A program made the position numbers and the translations under genes. Shown here piece by piece: positions 17,945 to 27,463 of a stretch of 64,000 nt of DNA. Position 1 is the stretch's first letter; the number at the start of each line of letters is the position of its first letter. The DNA comes from B25-G16 sp964549945 (GTDB taxonomy: Bacteria; Desulfobacterota; DSM-4660; Desulfatiglandales; B25-G16): assembly GCA_964549945.1 (NCBI GenBank), contig CAZJXD010000002.1, positions 1 to 64,000 on the forward strand, written 5' to 3'. The notes under the pieces are model-generated. The model was given only the letters and a program-made list of their open reading frames with translations, had not been told where the DNA came from and ran no database searches.

Positions 17945-19078
17945 TCACATTCCCTCTTTCCGTAACAGGGCAAAACCGATATTTGACAGGACTATCAACA
18001 TGCCAACGAGTATGAGGTAGCTCGGCCACAGGTGTGCGAGACCAAGGCCACGGAGATAGATCCCGTTGAGGATATCTATAAAATAGGTAGCGGGGATGAT
18101 ATAGGTGAGCAGTTGGAATATCCTCGGCATATTTCCCACGGGAAAGACGAAATTGGAGAGCAATAAGGAGGGCAGAAAGGTGATCAGTATGGCCATCTGG
18201 TTCGCGACAAGCTGGGATTTCGTGGCAATGGAGATGATAAGCCCGAGGCTCAAGGCAACCGATATGTAGATTGTGGAGGCAAGCACCAATAACGAGAAGC
18301 TCGACTTCATCACCACGCCGAAGAGCACCTGCCCCATAAAAACCGCCACCAATACGTCAGTGAGCGCAATCAGAAAGTAGGGAATGGCCTTGCCCAAAAG
18401 CAGTTCGCCTCCGCCCACGGGCAGCGAGCGTATCGTTTCCATGGTGCCGTTTTCATACTCACGGGCGATCACCAGAGAGGTCAGCATTGCCCCTACGATC
18501 ATGATAATGATTGCAATGATGCCCGGCACGATAAAATTCCGGCTGTCCAGATCCTCGTTAAACCATACCCGTATCCGTCCATCCACCGGGGCCTTTATCT
18601 TCTCCATCCCCTTGCGATTGAGAAAATCGAGGAGGCAATCACGATTGTAGGCCTCTACAAAGGCGATGATGTAGCCCCTCGATATACCGGCAAAATTGGG
18701 GTCGCTCCCATCAAGCAGCACCTGGAGCGATGCCTCGCGGTCTGCCTTGAGATCCTCAGTCCACCCAGGGGGGATCACGATGGCCATTGTGGTGAGGCCC
18801 TTATCGAGGTACCGTACCGCGGAGAGGGAATCATTGAGGTGATGACTGATCTCGAAATAAGAAGAGGCATCAAGTTTCCGAATAAAGTCGCGGCTTACCT
18901 CTGTTTTATCATGATCCACGACCACGGTCCTCACGCTATCCACGTCCAGGCTCAGGGCATACCCGAACATAAGGATCAGGAGCAGAGGGATCACAAATGC
19001 CAGATATAGGCTCCTGAAATCCCTCATCAGGTGGTAGAATTCCTTACGGGCAATGGCCTTGATAGTTACCCGATTCAA
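17945..19078 (-). CDS. ABC-2 type exporter permease, YbhS-like
   Basis: 377-residue permease with the same topology as its downstream partner: an N-terminal segment (LAFVIPLLLILMFGYALSLD), a soluble extracytoplasmic loop, then about five membrane segments containing MIVGAMLTSLVIAREYENGT and the ETIRSLPVGGGELLLGK motif typical of ABC-2 permeases. The ATG overlaps the stop of the upstream ATPase gene by four bases, indicating translational coupling. It pairs with the 16822-17943 product. Confidence 0.9.
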   Translation of the reverse strand: MNRVTIKAIARKEFYHLMRDFRSLYLAFVIPLLLILMFGYALSLDVDSVRTVVVDHDKTEVSRDFIRKLDASSYFEISHHLNDSLSAVRYLDKGLTTMAIVIPPGWTEDLKADREASLQVLLDGSDPNFAGISRGYIIAFVEAYNRDCLLDFLNRKGMEKIKAPVDGRIRVWFNEDLDSRNFIVPGIIAIIIMIVGAMLTSLVIAREYENGTMETIRSLPVGGGELLLGKAIPYFLIALTDVLVAVFMGQVLFGVVMKSSFSLLVLASTIYISVALSLGLIISIATKSQLVANQMAILITFLPSLLLSNFVFPVGNMPRIFQLLTYIIPATYFIDILNGIYLRGLGLAHLWPSYLILVGMLIVLSNIGFALLRKEGM

Positions 19079-19836
19079 CCCTGCCTCCGAGCCATCAAAC
19101 GTATGAAGACATCGCTGAGGTCGGCCTCAGGCCTGCCGGGAAATACCTCGCTTGCAATCTCAGAGGGGCTCCCCATTGCTGCGATCTTCCCCTCATCGAT
19201 CATGACAAGCCGTTGGCAGTTTCGGGCCTCATCCATATAATGGGTGGTCACGAACACCGTTACCCCTCCCAGGGCCAGTTTATCGATGAATTCCCAGAAG
19301 TTTCTTCGGGTGATGGGGTCTACCCCTGAGGTTGGCTCATCCAGAAAAAGGATTTCAGGTCGGTGAAGCAGCGCACAGCCCAGCGCTAATCGCTGCCGCC
19401 ACCCGGGCGGCAATTCCCTGGTGAGACGATGTCGGACATCCTGCAAGCGGGCCATATCAAGCACCCATTCGATCCTCTCCTTCCAGGCCTCTTGCGGTAC
19501 TTCATACACCCCGAGATAAAATCTGATGTTCTCAAAGGGGGTCATATCCTCGTAGAGGGAAAACTTCTGCGACATATACCCTATGGAGTGCTTAATCGCC
19601 TCCGCCTCGGAGAAGATATCATAACCCGCAACACGGCCATACCCTGAGGTGGGCGTGATAATGCCGCAGAGCATGCGAATAGTAGTCGATTTTCCTGCGC
19701 CGTTTGGGCCCAAGAAACCAAAGACCTCGCCCTTCTTTACGGAGAACGAGATCTTGTCAACAGCGACAAATCGGCCGAACCTCTTTTCAAGGTCCTTCAC
19801 ATATACGGCATCAGAGCCCGAATTGCTCATGGGCAA
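19075..19836 (-). CDS. ABC exporter ATPase, equivalent to the C-terminal half of YbhF
   Basis: 253-residue nucleotide-binding subunit. Walker A GPNGAGKSTT, Walker B ILFLDEPTSGVDPITRR and the H-loop VTTHYMDEA are intact. The signature motif is altered from LSGG to LPPGWRQRLAL, as in the second ATPase domain of E. coli YbhF, which has LPLGWKQRLAL. Encoded as a separate protein here, it likely heterodimerises with the preceding ATPase. It overlaps the previous gene by 26 bases and the following one by four. Confidence 0.92.
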   Translation of the reverse strand: MPMSNSGSDAVYVKDLEKRFGRFVAVDKISFSVKKGEVFGFLGPNGAGKSTTIRMLCGIITPTSGYGRVAGYDIFSEAEAIKHSIGYMSQKFSLYEDMTPFENIRFYLGVYEVPQEAWKERIEWVLDMARLQDVRHRLTRELPPGWRQRLALGCALLHRPEILFLDEPTSGVDPITRRNFWEFIDKLALGGVTVFVTTHYMDEARNCQRLVMIDEGKIAAMGSPSEIASEVFPGRPEADLSDVFIRLMARRQG

Positions 19837-20614
19837 GCCCCTCGTCCACTTCTTGAATACGATGAATCATGGCCTCCTCCAGGCTGGGGTAGTGGGATTG
19901 GACCGCTTTAGGAGTTGCTATCTCGAGAACGCGGGAATTGTGCATAAGGACAAGGCGATCGCATTTCTCCCCCTCATCCAGATAGGCGGTTGAAATCAGG
20001 ATGGTCATGCCCTCCTGCCTCATCTGGCCGAGAATGTCCCAAAACTCCTGTCTGGATATGGGATCCACTCCATTGGTAGGCTCATCCAGAATGAGGACTT
20101 TTGGCTCATGGGCCAACACACACGCGAGGCCCAGCTTCTGTTTCATGCCGCCGGAAAGGGCCCCCGCCAGCCTGTCGATGAAGGGAAGAAGGTTTGAAAA
20201 CCCGAGATACCGCTCTCTCCTTCTCCCTCTCTCCGAGCCAAAGACACCGAAGACATCCATGAAGAAATCGAGGTTCTCCCTCACGGTGAGATCGAGATAA
20301 AGTCCGAAACGCTGGGGCATATATCCGATAAGGGGCTTAACTTCGGTCTTTTGAGATGCCACATCCAATCCGTGTATCTGGATTCTTCCAGAAGAGGGTT
20401 TGACCATCGTTGCGATCATGCGGAGCAATGTGGACTTCCCTGCACCGTCAGAGCCCACGAGGCCTAAAATGCTCCCCCCTGCCACCTGAAAGCTCACGTG
20501 ATTGACCGCCTCGATTGAGCCGAAGTGTTTTGAGACATCCTCTAGTTGAACGACGGGGGCTCCTGCTGGCGGGATATTCGAATTCCCGGGCGGATTATCA
20601 GCGTAGCCAGGCAT
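19811..20614 (-). CDS. ABC exporter ATPase, equivalent to the N-terminal half of YbhF
   Basis: 267-residue nucleotide-binding subunit with Walker A GSDGAGKSTLL, Q-loop YMPQRFGLY, full signature LSGGMKQKLGL, Walker B LILDEPTNGVDPISRQ and switch ISTAYLDEG (a tyrosine replaces the usual switch histidine). Sequence order and GVDPISRQ/GVDPITRR pairing show that the E. coli YbhF fusion is split into two genes here. It overlaps the upstream HlyD gene by 17 bases. Confidence 0.92.
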   Translation of the reverse strand: MPGYADNPPGNSNIPPAGAPVVQLEDVSKHFGSIEAVNHVSFQVAGGSILGLVGSDGAGKSTLLRMIATMVKPSSGRIQIHGLDVASQKTEVKPLIGYMPQRFGLYLDLTVRENLDFFMDVFGVFGSERGRRRERYLGFSNLLPFIDRLAGALSGGMKQKLGLACVLAHEPKVLILDEPTNGVDPISRQEFWDILGQMRQEGMTILISTAYLDEGEKCDRLVLMHNSRVLEIATPKAVQSHYPSLEEAMIHRIQEVDEGLAHEQFGL

Positions 20615-21764
20615 CGGCGGGCATTCCTGATTTTAATTCAAGGTTTGGATTGGGAATGGCAACCTTAACCAGGTACACGAGCTTGACTCGCTCTTTGTGG
20701 GTCTGGATCATCTTGGGGGTAAATTCCCCTTCAGGCGAGATAAATGAAACCTTGCCGATATAGACCTTATCGGGAAAGGTATCGGTCCTCACTTCAGCCT
20801 TCTGGCCCGGCTTCACCTTCCCCATCTCTGTCTCATCAACGAATATCTTGAGCTCCACCCTTGAGAGATCTGAGAGCGAGAAGACCTCCCGTCCAGGGGA
20901 TACTACTTCACCGAGCTCCACGTTTCGACTCGTGATCACCCCCCCAAAGGGCGCCCTCAATTGGGTGTGGCGCAGTTGAATTTCCACAAGTGTAAGCGCC
21001 GATTGCGCCGCCTTCACACCCGCTGAAGCTGTTTCGACTTCTTTTCCCGCCTCCTCTATCTTCTTCATGTTGGCCTTTGCCTGATCCAGGGCCACCCTTC
21101 CCTCTGCAACTCTCGCTTTGGCCGTGTCTATGGTCTCCTTTCTGACTCCCTCTTCCAAGAGCTTCAGGGTTTCCTCAGCCCCCTCAAGCTCCTTCATTGC
21201 GGTCTCATATTTGAGCCTCACCTCATCCCACTGTTTCTCCGAGACAAGGTTCTTTTGAAAAAGCTTCTCAAACCTGCGCTTGTCCTTCCCGGCCTCTTCC
21301 ATAATGTCCTTCGCTGTTAAATATGCCAATCGAGCGCGCTCAACCTCCTGCTGTCGAGAACCTGCCTCAAGCTCCCTTAACTGGGAGAGGAGGACCTCAA
21401 CGCCCGCCTCCGCACGGGCAACCTCATGGGGGAGCGTCTCTTCATAGAGCGCCAAGACCGTCTCTGCCCTTTGCAAATTCTTCACCGCGCTCTCTAGATT
21501 GGCCTTTGCCTGCTCATGCATGGCCTGGTATTCAGATTGGTCAAGTACTGCCAGTACCTGATTCTCCTTAACGAACTGGCCCTCATCCACGGGCAGGTCA
21601 GCCACCCTGCCGCTCACCTGAAAGGAGAGCTCGGCAGATCTTGCCTCAATAGTGCCGGAATAGTAGAGCTCCTCGAGCTTAACGCTTCGCTGCCCAAGGT
21701 ACACCAGGATGCCCACGCCAAAAAGCAAGGCGAAGAAGATTGCCGCAACGATCCTTTTTCTCAA
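20598..21764 (-). CDS. HlyD-family membrane fusion protein, YbhG-like
   Basis: 388-residue periplasmic adaptor. It begins at a TTG with GGAGGG seven bases upstream. An N-terminal signal anchor (IVAAIFFALLFGVGILVYL) is followed by a biotinyl-lipoyl half-motif (GRVADLPVDEGQFVKENQVL), a very long coiled-coil hairpin (about 75-260, rich in Ala, Glu and Lys) and the second lipoyl half plus beta-barrel (LRAPFGGVITSRNVELGEVV). As first gene of the five-gene exporter operon it should link the inner-membrane ABC pump to an outer-membrane channel; no TolC-like gene is in view. Substrate unknown. Confidence 0.92.
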   Translation of the reverse strand: MRKRIVAAIFFALLFGVGILVYLGQRSVKLEELYYSGTIEARSAELSFQVSGRVADLPVDEGQFVKENQVLAVLDQSEYQAMHEQAKANLESAVKNLQRAETVLALYEETLPHEVARAEAGVEVLLSQLRELEAGSRQQEVERARLAYLTAKDIMEEAGKDKRRFEKLFQKNLVSEKQWDEVRLKYETAMKELEGAEETLKLLEEGVRKETIDTAKARVAEGRVALDQAKANMKKIEEAGKEVETASAGVKAAQSALTLVEIQLRHTQLRAPFGGVITSRNVELGEVVSPGREVFSLSDLSRVELKIFVDETEMGKVKPGQKAEVRTDTFPDKVYIGKVSFISPEGEFTPKMIQTHKERVKLVYLVKVAIPNPNLELKSGMPADAWLR

Positions 21765-21786
21765 ACTGATCCCTCCATTGAAATGA

Positions 21787-21816
21787 TCTATACCATCTCA
21801 AGCCTTTTCTATGCAA
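21787..21816 (-). promoter_or_regulatory. Promoter of the ABC exporter operon
   Basis: Minus strand TTGCAT (21811-21816) and TATAGA (21787-21792), 18 bases apart, with the TTG start at 21764 shortly downstream. Confidence 0.4.
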
Positions 21817-21978
21817 TGCGAATTATTCCCGCACGCACACCTTCTCTAATAAGGGGATACGCTGATGTTATCGATCCTGCCGTATGGAGGGCAGAGCCCC
21901 CGTGGACTAAGAGATCTGGCTCTGTGGCAGTACGCAAATGACTCGACATCCGCTGATCTTTTAGCTCCTCGATTGATG

Positions 21979-22008
21979 TTGACAAACAATTGAATATCTC
22001 TTTATAGT
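21979..22008 (+). promoter_or_regulatory. Promoter of the TAXI-TRAP catabolic operon
   Basis: TTGACA at 21979-21984 and TATAGT at 22003-22008 with an 18-base spacer, giving a start near 22015 and a leader of about 93 bases before the binding-protein gene. Confidence 0.6.
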
Positions 22009-22045
22009 GAATTCGAAATCAAAAGAGAGGAGGTGGTGGCTAAGA

Positions 22046-22070
22046 CAATTCCAGGCAAACGGTGGAATTG
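22046..22070 (+). promoter_or_regulatory. Leader hairpin or operator dyad of the TRAP operon
   Basis: A perfect 7-bp dyad, CAATTCC (22046-22052) and GGAATTG (22064-22070), lies in the 5' leader between the promoter and the AAAGGAGGG ribosome site. It could be a repressor operator or an RNA stem. Confidence 0.4.
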
Positions 22071-22107
22071 TAGTAAATCCAGGAACCTTTAAAAGGAGGG
22101 AAAGGTT

Positions 22108-23133
22108 ATGAAAAAGACAATGCTAGCCGTGATGCTCTGTTTAGTGGTAGTTTTGCCTCTGTCATCCGCCTATGCTCAGCATGAAAAGGTTACCCTTGAG
22201 CTCTATACAAACCCCTCGGGAGGCATCATGTATACCCTGGGGTTTGCCTTGAGCGAGCTCATCAATAAGAATTCAGAGTGGCTGCGGTGTAACGCGATAG
22301 AAACGGCCAGTACCGTTGAGAACCTAAGGAATATAGTAGGGCACCCGGAGAAGAAGAATGTCTGGTTTGGGGAAGCGGTTACCATCGGAGTCGATCAGCT
22401 CGCATTGGGCATGAAACCTTACAAGGGCGTTGGACCGTGGAGGGGGACGAAATGGCTGGCGCTGATGGTCAACATAGGCTCCCCCCAGGTAACCCTGAAC
22501 CCTGACATTAAGACGTGGCGCGATCTCGAAGGAAAGACCTATGGCTTGGACGTGATGGGGTCCACAAATCAGTTTATGCAAGAATGGCTCATGGACTATG
22601 CATGGAAAAACAAGGACAAAGTGAGGATCGAATATGGGTGCACCACCAACCTCGCCGTTGATCGGCTTCTGGACGGTACTATTGATATTACCTGGCAAGG
22701 CGCTATATGCCTTGGCCCTGAGGAGTATAAAGAGTGGAAGCCCATGCCAGCCTTTGAGAGACTTCTGTCCGCGAGAAAGGTCTACTTTATGGAGCTTGAA
22801 GAGGAGAATGTGAGGATCGTGAGAGAAAAGACCGGCCTCGAGGCAATGGGCCTCATCGGAGGTAAGGCAAAGAAAGTCGGCAAGACCGATGCCCCGGATT
22901 GGAAGGGACTGCTAAACCAAATAGGTTGGTTAGTCCACGAGGATATGGATCCTGAGATAGTAACCGAGATTATGCGCATTATATATACCTATTCCGACCA
23001 GTTCGTGAAATATCATGCAGTGGGCCGAGGCATTACGAAACAGACCCTTGGACAGCTCTCGGTGCCGCGGGAAAGCTATCACTCAGCTGCCATAAAATTC
23101 CTCGAGTCCAGGGGCCATAAAGTCGGTCGGTAA
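22108..23133 (+). CDS. TAXI-family TRAP transporter solute-binding protein
   Basis: 341-residue periplasmic binding protein with a classical signal peptide (MKKTMLAVMLCLVVVLPLSS, cut after AYAQ). The mature protein begins LELYTNPSGGIMYTLGFALS, the pattern of TAXI proteins that hold a small carboxylate, followed by a hinge region WRDLEGKTYGLDVMGSTNQ. It delivers substrate to the fused permease encoded 206 bases downstream. Ligand cannot be predicted; neighbouring enzymes point to an organic acid. A strong AAAGGAGGG ribosome site suggests high expression. Confidence 0.9.
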   Translation: MKKTMLAVMLCLVVVLPLSSAYAQHEKVTLELYTNPSGGIMYTLGFALSELINKNSEWLRCNAIETASTVENLRNIVGHPEKKNVWFGEAVTIGVDQLALGMKPYKGVGPWRGTKWLALMVNIGSPQVTLNPDIKTWRDLEGKTYGLDVMGSTNQFMQEWLMDYAWKNKDKVRIEYGCTTNLAVDRLLDGTIDITWQGAICLGPEEYKEWKPMPAFERLLSARKVYFMELEEENVRIVREKTGLEAMGLIGGKAKKVGKTDAPDWKGLLNQIGWLVHEDMDPEIVTEIMRIIYTYSDQFVKYHAVGRGITKQTLGQLSVPRESYHSAAIKFLESRGHKVGR

Positions 23134-23156
23134 CAAGCGAAATGCATTGACTATAG

Positions 23157-23193
23157 TGGCTACCCCCAATGGCTGCGCATTTGGAGGTAGCCA
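23157..23193 (+). promoter_or_regulatory. Stem-loop after the binding-protein gene
   Basis: TGGCTACCCCCAA (23157-23169) pairs with TTGGAGGTAGCCA (23181-23193) over 13 bp with a single mismatch around an 11-base loop. No T-run follows, so it is more likely an mRNA-stabilising or partial termination stem that keeps binding-protein mRNA above permease mRNA. No gene is seen in the surrounding 23134-23339. Confidence 0.55.
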
Positions 23194-23339
23194 TTGCTCA
23201 CAGCTTTCGCGATAAGCTAATCGAGGCTACGAGATTGATATGAGCGGTTATGCCTAGGTACGCGAGATGGGCTCCCCTTGCTGATCGACAATAATATACG
23301 AATTCCTCTTTCAGCGAATGAACCGGGAAGGCAGGTGAG

Positions 23340-25256
23340 ATGAAGGAAGCGTTATCCTGGGAAAAGGCCCTTAATGTGACAATAGTGGTGCTTTCCATTG
23401 CAATGGTCTTGTACCACTTTATTTATGTTCGTGTTCTCATTCAGACATCCGTCCTCCACGCCAACACTCACCTCGCCTTTGGTCTCGTCATTACCTTCCT
23501 GATCATGATTCGCAACAATCACAGGTTTTGGTGGTTAAAGCTGATTCTCGCGCTCCTCTCTATAGTGTGTTTTCTTTATGTTCAGATTTTCTACCTTGAG
23601 CTCGCTTACCGTATTTCATTCAATACCAATCCCGATCTCATTATCGGTATTATATTGATTATCTTGTGCCTTATAGCCTGTATAGAGTCTGCTGGCCTTG
23701 TTCTGCCAATAATAGCCGGTATATTTATTCTCTATGCCTTTTTCGGTTACTTGATGCCGGGGCCGCTTCAGGCCATGCAAATGAACTGGAAACTTATCGT
23801 CTCACGTCTGGCCCTTTCCTTTGGTATATCGGGTATATATGGCTATCTGTTAACTATATCGGCCACCCTTATATTCATGTTTATGGTTTTTGCCATGCTC
23901 GTGAGCGCCACCGGAGCCGTTGAATTCTTCACGATGATAGGGGATTGGGTATCGCAACGATTCAGGGCAGGACCGGCTATGGCAGCAGTGTTCACCAGTG
24001 CGCTCGTAGGTTCGGTGAGCGGACTTCCCGGCCCAAATGTCATGATCACCGGCTCCTTTACCATACCTGCAATGAAAAAGGCGGGGTACAAGCCGGAGGT
24101 TGCCGGGGGCATCGAAACAGCAGCCTCGACCTGTGGACCGATAGTACCACCGGTAATGGGTATCGTGGCCTTCGTCATGGTTGGTTTTACCGGCATACCG
24201 TATAAAGATATAGTCGCCATAGCCTTTTTGCCTGCACTCCTGTACGTCTTTTCCGCTGCCCTGTTCGTATCATTCCAAGCGGGAAAACTGGGCATCCAGC
24301 GTGCAAAGGCAACTAGGATAGACAAGAGGGAGCTACTCTTCCGATTGCCGATATTCTTTGGGCCTCTCATCGCTCTCACTGTTTTGCTTCTCCTGGAATA
24401 CTCCCCAATGTTGGCCGCGTTCTGGGGTACCATAATATTGGTCGCAATCAGCCTGATCAGGCCGAGTACGAGGCCTTCTCTTTCTACCCTTGTTGACGGC
24501 CTATGCCGCGGAGCTGAAATCGGATGCAAGGTCGCTTCGATGTGTGCGGTCCTCGGGCTTGTAATAATCACCATCACTATGACGGGTTTAGGGGTGAAGT
24601 TGCCCTCTGCTTCGGCAGCCCTTGTTGGCGACAATTTATTGCTCCTTCTTATATTAACCGGGGCTATCTGCATAATACTGGGCTGTGGAATTCCGACATC
24701 GGCTGCCTATCTTCTCGTAGCGATTACCTGTGCTCCCATGCTATTGAAACAGGGGATACCTCTGCTTCAAGCGCATTTTTTCGTGCTTTACGCAGCCGTG
24801 TTCGCCAATATAACCCCGCCGATAGCGATACCTGCCATATTCGCTTCACAAATAGCCGGCGCGAATTATATGAAAACGGCCTTTCACGCGGCATTTGCCG
24901 GCGTAGCAGGGTTTCTCCTGCCTTTCATGATCATCTTTGTTCCGAGTCTTACCTTTAGCTTTTCTGAACCATTTTTTACCATAACGTCACTTATTGCGTG
25001 CCCACTGGTCTTTATAGGCCTTCAACCGGCCATCGTGGGTTTCTTTATAAAAAGGCTCAAAACGGCGGAGAGGATCTTTCTAGCGCTGTCACCCGCGGCG
25101 TTAATGGTATTCATGTATACCACCCATTTTGTGTGGTTTCTTCTTGGTCTGGTAATTCTGGCCATCTTCACTTCGAGGCAGATAAGTGTAATGAGAAGGG
25201 AAGGACAAAATCTCAGATTGGAAAACGCTGAAAATGGATCTTCTGGAGAGGCCTAG
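23340..25256 (+). CDS. TRAP transporter fused permease (DctQ-DctM type)
   Basis: 638-residue integral membrane protein with about 16-17 hydrophobic segments. The N-terminal four (about 12-130) match the small DctQ-like part, and the rest the DctM large permease, including GLPGPNVMITGSFTIPAMKK and GCGIPTSAAYLLVAITCAP, both typical of TAXI-TRAP fused permeases. It should perform sodium- or proton-coupled uptake of the substrate bound by the upstream protein. ATG has CAGGTGAG in front. It ends two bases before the next start. Confidence 0.93.
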   Translation: MKEALSWEKALNVTIVVLSIAMVLYHFIYVRVLIQTSVLHANTHLAFGLVITFLIMIRNNHRFWWLKLILALLSIVCFLYVQIFYLELAYRISFNTNPDLIIGIILIILCLIACIESAGLVLPIIAGIFILYAFFGYLMPGPLQAMQMNWKLIVSRLALSFGISGIYGYLLTISATLIFMFMVFAMLVSATGAVEFFTMIGDWVSQRFRAGPAMAAVFTSALVGSVSGLPGPNVMITGSFTIPAMKKAGYKPEVAGGIETAASTCGPIVPPVMGIVAFVMVGFTGIPYKDIVAIAFLPALLYVFSAALFVSFQAGKLGIQRAKATRIDKRELLFRLPIFFGPLIALTVLLLLEYSPMLAAFWGTIILVAISLIRPSTRPSLSTLVDGLCRGAEIGCKVASMCAVLGLVIITITMTGLGVKLPSASAALVGDNLLLLLILTGAICIILGCGIPTSAAYLLVAITCAPMLLKQGIPLLQAHFFVLYAAVFANITPPIAIPAIFASQIAGANYMKTAFHAAFAGVAGFLLPFMIIFVPSLTFSFSEPFFTITSLIACPLVFIGLQPAIVGFFIKRLKTAERIFLALSPAALMVFMYTTHFVWFLLGLVILAIFTSRQISVMRREGQNLRLENAENGSSGEA

Positions 25257-25257
25257 G

Positions 25258-26367
25258 ATGAAAATCACGGATGTTAAGATTCGGGTGATCAGACGGGATG
25301 CCCCGCCGTCTCAGGATATCGGACCCAGATATGGCGGCATATCGTTCCTAAACGAGCTCTATGAAGTACCCGTAGTGACTATCGTGACCGATGATGGTAT
25401 CGAGGGCACCTCCTTTGGGAGCAATGGCCTCGCGCTGGCCCACTATCTTACGAAACTAAAACCCTTTCTCATAGGTGAAGACCCGCTGTGTCGAGAGAAT
25501 ATCTGGCAGAAGATATGGGAGCAAGGCAGGATACTCTTCTTGCCGCAGACTGCACTAGGGGTCCTAGATGTGGCCCTCTGGGATATTGGTGGGAAGGCAG
25601 CAAATCTGCCAATCTATAAGCTCTTGGGCGCATACCGCGACAAGGTGAAGGCCTACGCTTCTTCTACGCAGCAGCCCACTCCGGAGTCATATGTGCAGGA
25701 AGCACTTGAGCTGAAAGAGAGGGGCTTTACCGCCTATAAGCTCCACATACCAGGTTTACCAACCAGGGATTTGGAGATTTGCCGTGCGGTGAGAGAGGCC
25801 GTTGGCGATGATATGTTGCTCATGCTTGATCCCGTAGCCCGCTATGATCGTGAGCAAGCCCTTATGGTCGGCAGGGAGTTGGAGAAGCTCAACTTCTACT
25901 GGTACGAGGAACCAATCTCCGACTACGATATCGACGGGCTCTCCAATCTCTCCCAGGCCCTTGACATACCGATCGCCGGCTTGGAGGTCAGGCCCGGCAA
26001 CCTCTACGCGGCAAAAGAATATCTGGTGAGGGGAGCTGTTGATATCATCCGCAGCGATGCACAGTTTAACGGTGGCATCACACAGCTCAAGAAAGTTGCC
26101 TCCCTTGCCGAGGCCTTTGGGATGAGGTGTGAGATTCACACCAGTTTTAATCCGCTTATGAATGCGGCCAACCTCCATGTCACATGCGCGATAAAGAACT
26201 GTGAGTTCTATGAGTGGTGGGTGCCTGAAAGGCTCATATGGGATTTCGGCGTGAAGGAGAGCCTTTCGGTAGACAGAGAAGGCTATGTCCATGTACCGGA
26301 GGGGCCGGGGCTCGGCATGGAAGTGGATTGGGAATACATAAACGCTCACCTGATTGCCACACTGTGA
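25258..26367 (+). CDS. Mandelate racemase / muconate lactonizing enzyme family protein
   Basis: Enolase-superfamily enzyme of 369 residues. The ATG at 25258 (MKITDVKIRVIRRDAPP) is chosen because this N-terminus is standard for the family; an in-frame ATG at 25234 lies within the permease gene. The capping domain is followed by a barrel with KLH after strand two, metal ligands in LMLDPV, YEEPI and GLEVR, and a late histidine in CEIHTSF. These features suit racemisation, epimerisation or dehydration of a carboxylate via an enolate. Its place right behind the transporter suggests it acts first on the imported acid. Confidence 0.88.
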   Translation: MKITDVKIRVIRRDAPPSQDIGPRYGGISFLNELYEVPVVTIVTDDGIEGTSFGSNGLALAHYLTKLKPFLIGEDPLCRENIWQKIWEQGRILFLPQTALGVLDVALWDIGGKAANLPIYKLLGAYRDKVKAYASSTQQPTPESYVQEALELKERGFTAYKLHIPGLPTRDLEICRAVREAVGDDMLLMLDPVARYDREQALMVGRELEKLNFYWYEEPISDYDIDGLSNLSQALDIPIAGLEVRPGNLYAAKEYLVRGAVDIIRSDAQFNGGITQLKKVASLAEAFGMRCEIHTSFNPLMNAANLHVTCAIKNCEFYEWWVPERLIWDFGVKESLSVDREGYVHVPEGPGLGMEVDWEYINAHLIATL

Positions 26368-26399
26368 CATTACGCGATAGGACGTAAAGGAGGGATACC

Positions 26400-27407
26400 A
26401 TGATGATCGATGTCTTTTGCCATATCTTAACCCCCAAGTATCTTGAGGGCCGGAATAAGAAGGCACTAACCAGTTGGGCTTCATCACAGGGTTTAATGTA
26501 TACACGAACAGTGCCCGCCCTAGCTGATCTGGATTCTAGATTCAGAATTCTGGACAGGTACCCAGAACTCCTGCAAGTACTCACTATCGCTGCCCCGTCT
26601 GTGGAAACCATTTGTAAGCCTGAGGACACGGTTGAGCTGGCAAAGATAGCTAACGACGAGATGGCTGAAATGGTGATGAAGTATCCAGAAAGATTTGTGG
26701 CAGCAATAGCCTGTTTGCCGCTGAATGATATTGATGCCACTTTAATTGAGATCGACAGAGCAGTAAATGACCTGGGGTTTAGGGGAGTAGAAATACCTAC
26801 TGACATAAACGGCAAGCCAGTAGACTCCCCGGAATTTATGCCCATCTATGAAAAAATGGCTAACTACAACCTGCCAATTTTGATTCACCCCCAGAGAGAT
26901 AAGACAATACCAGACTACGAAGGTGAGAAGGAATCGAAGTATTACATATGGACCGGGCTTGGTTGGCCTCACGCGACATCAATGGCCATGATACGCCTGG
27001 TGAATAGTGGCGTGCTTGAGAAATACCCCAGTCTTAAATTTGTAACCCATCATGCTGGTGGAACAATCCCCTATCTTATCAGCAGGATCAGTTTAGAGGA
27101 AGACCTTCACCAAATGCGTCAGGGTTACAAACATGAGCATCACCTCACTAAAAAGATACCTGACTACCTCCGCATGTTCTACAATGATACCGCCGTTTAT
27201 GGAGGCACTGCTGCCCTGATGTGTGCCTATGCTTTCTGTGGTCCTGACCACATGCTCTTTGCTACCGATATGCCTTTTGACAGTCAAGCTGGCTACAGGC
27301 TGGTCCGCGAGACGATTCGCTCTATAGAGGAAATGGATATACCGGATTCGGAAAAGAGGATGATATTCGAGGATAATGCCAGGGACCTCTTCAGGCTACC
27401 TATTTAG
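26400..27407 (+). CDS. Amidohydrolase-family protein, ACMSD-like decarboxylase or hydrolase
   Basis: 335-residue TIM-barrel protein of the amidohydrolase_2 group (ACMSD, 2,6-dihydroxybenzoate decarboxylase and relatives). Seen: N-terminal MMIDVFCHILTPKY where the usual HxH is reduced to one His (FCH), ILIHPQRD, VTHHAGGTIPYLISRI and the late aspartate in LFATDMPFDSQAGY. Such enzymes decarboxylate aromatic or unsaturated acids or hydrolyse C-C or C-N bonds. The loss of one metal-ligand histidine argues for a decarboxylase-like or altered metal site. AAAGGAGGG precedes the start. Third enzyme-level gene of the TRAP operon. Confidence 0.85.
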   Translation: MMIDVFCHILTPKYLEGRNKKALTSWASSQGLMYTRTVPALADLDSRFRILDRYPELLQVLTIAAPSVETICKPEDTVELAKIANDEMAEMVMKYPERFVAAIACLPLNDIDATLIEIDRAVNDLGFRGVEIPTDINGKPVDSPEFMPIYEKMANYNLPILIHPQRDKTIPDYEGEKESKYYIWTGLGWPHATSMAMIRLVNSGVLEKYPSLKFVTHHAGGTIPYLISRISLEEDLHQMRQGYKHEHHLTKKIPDYLRMFYNDTAVYGGTAALMCAYAFCGPDHMLFATDMPFDSQAGYRLVRETIRSIEEMDIPDSEKRMIFEDNARDLFRLPI

Positions 27408-27463
27408 TCAGGCTTATGTTTTAATCGCATTTTTTCTCGCATAACAATCGAGAAGGACGTCAT

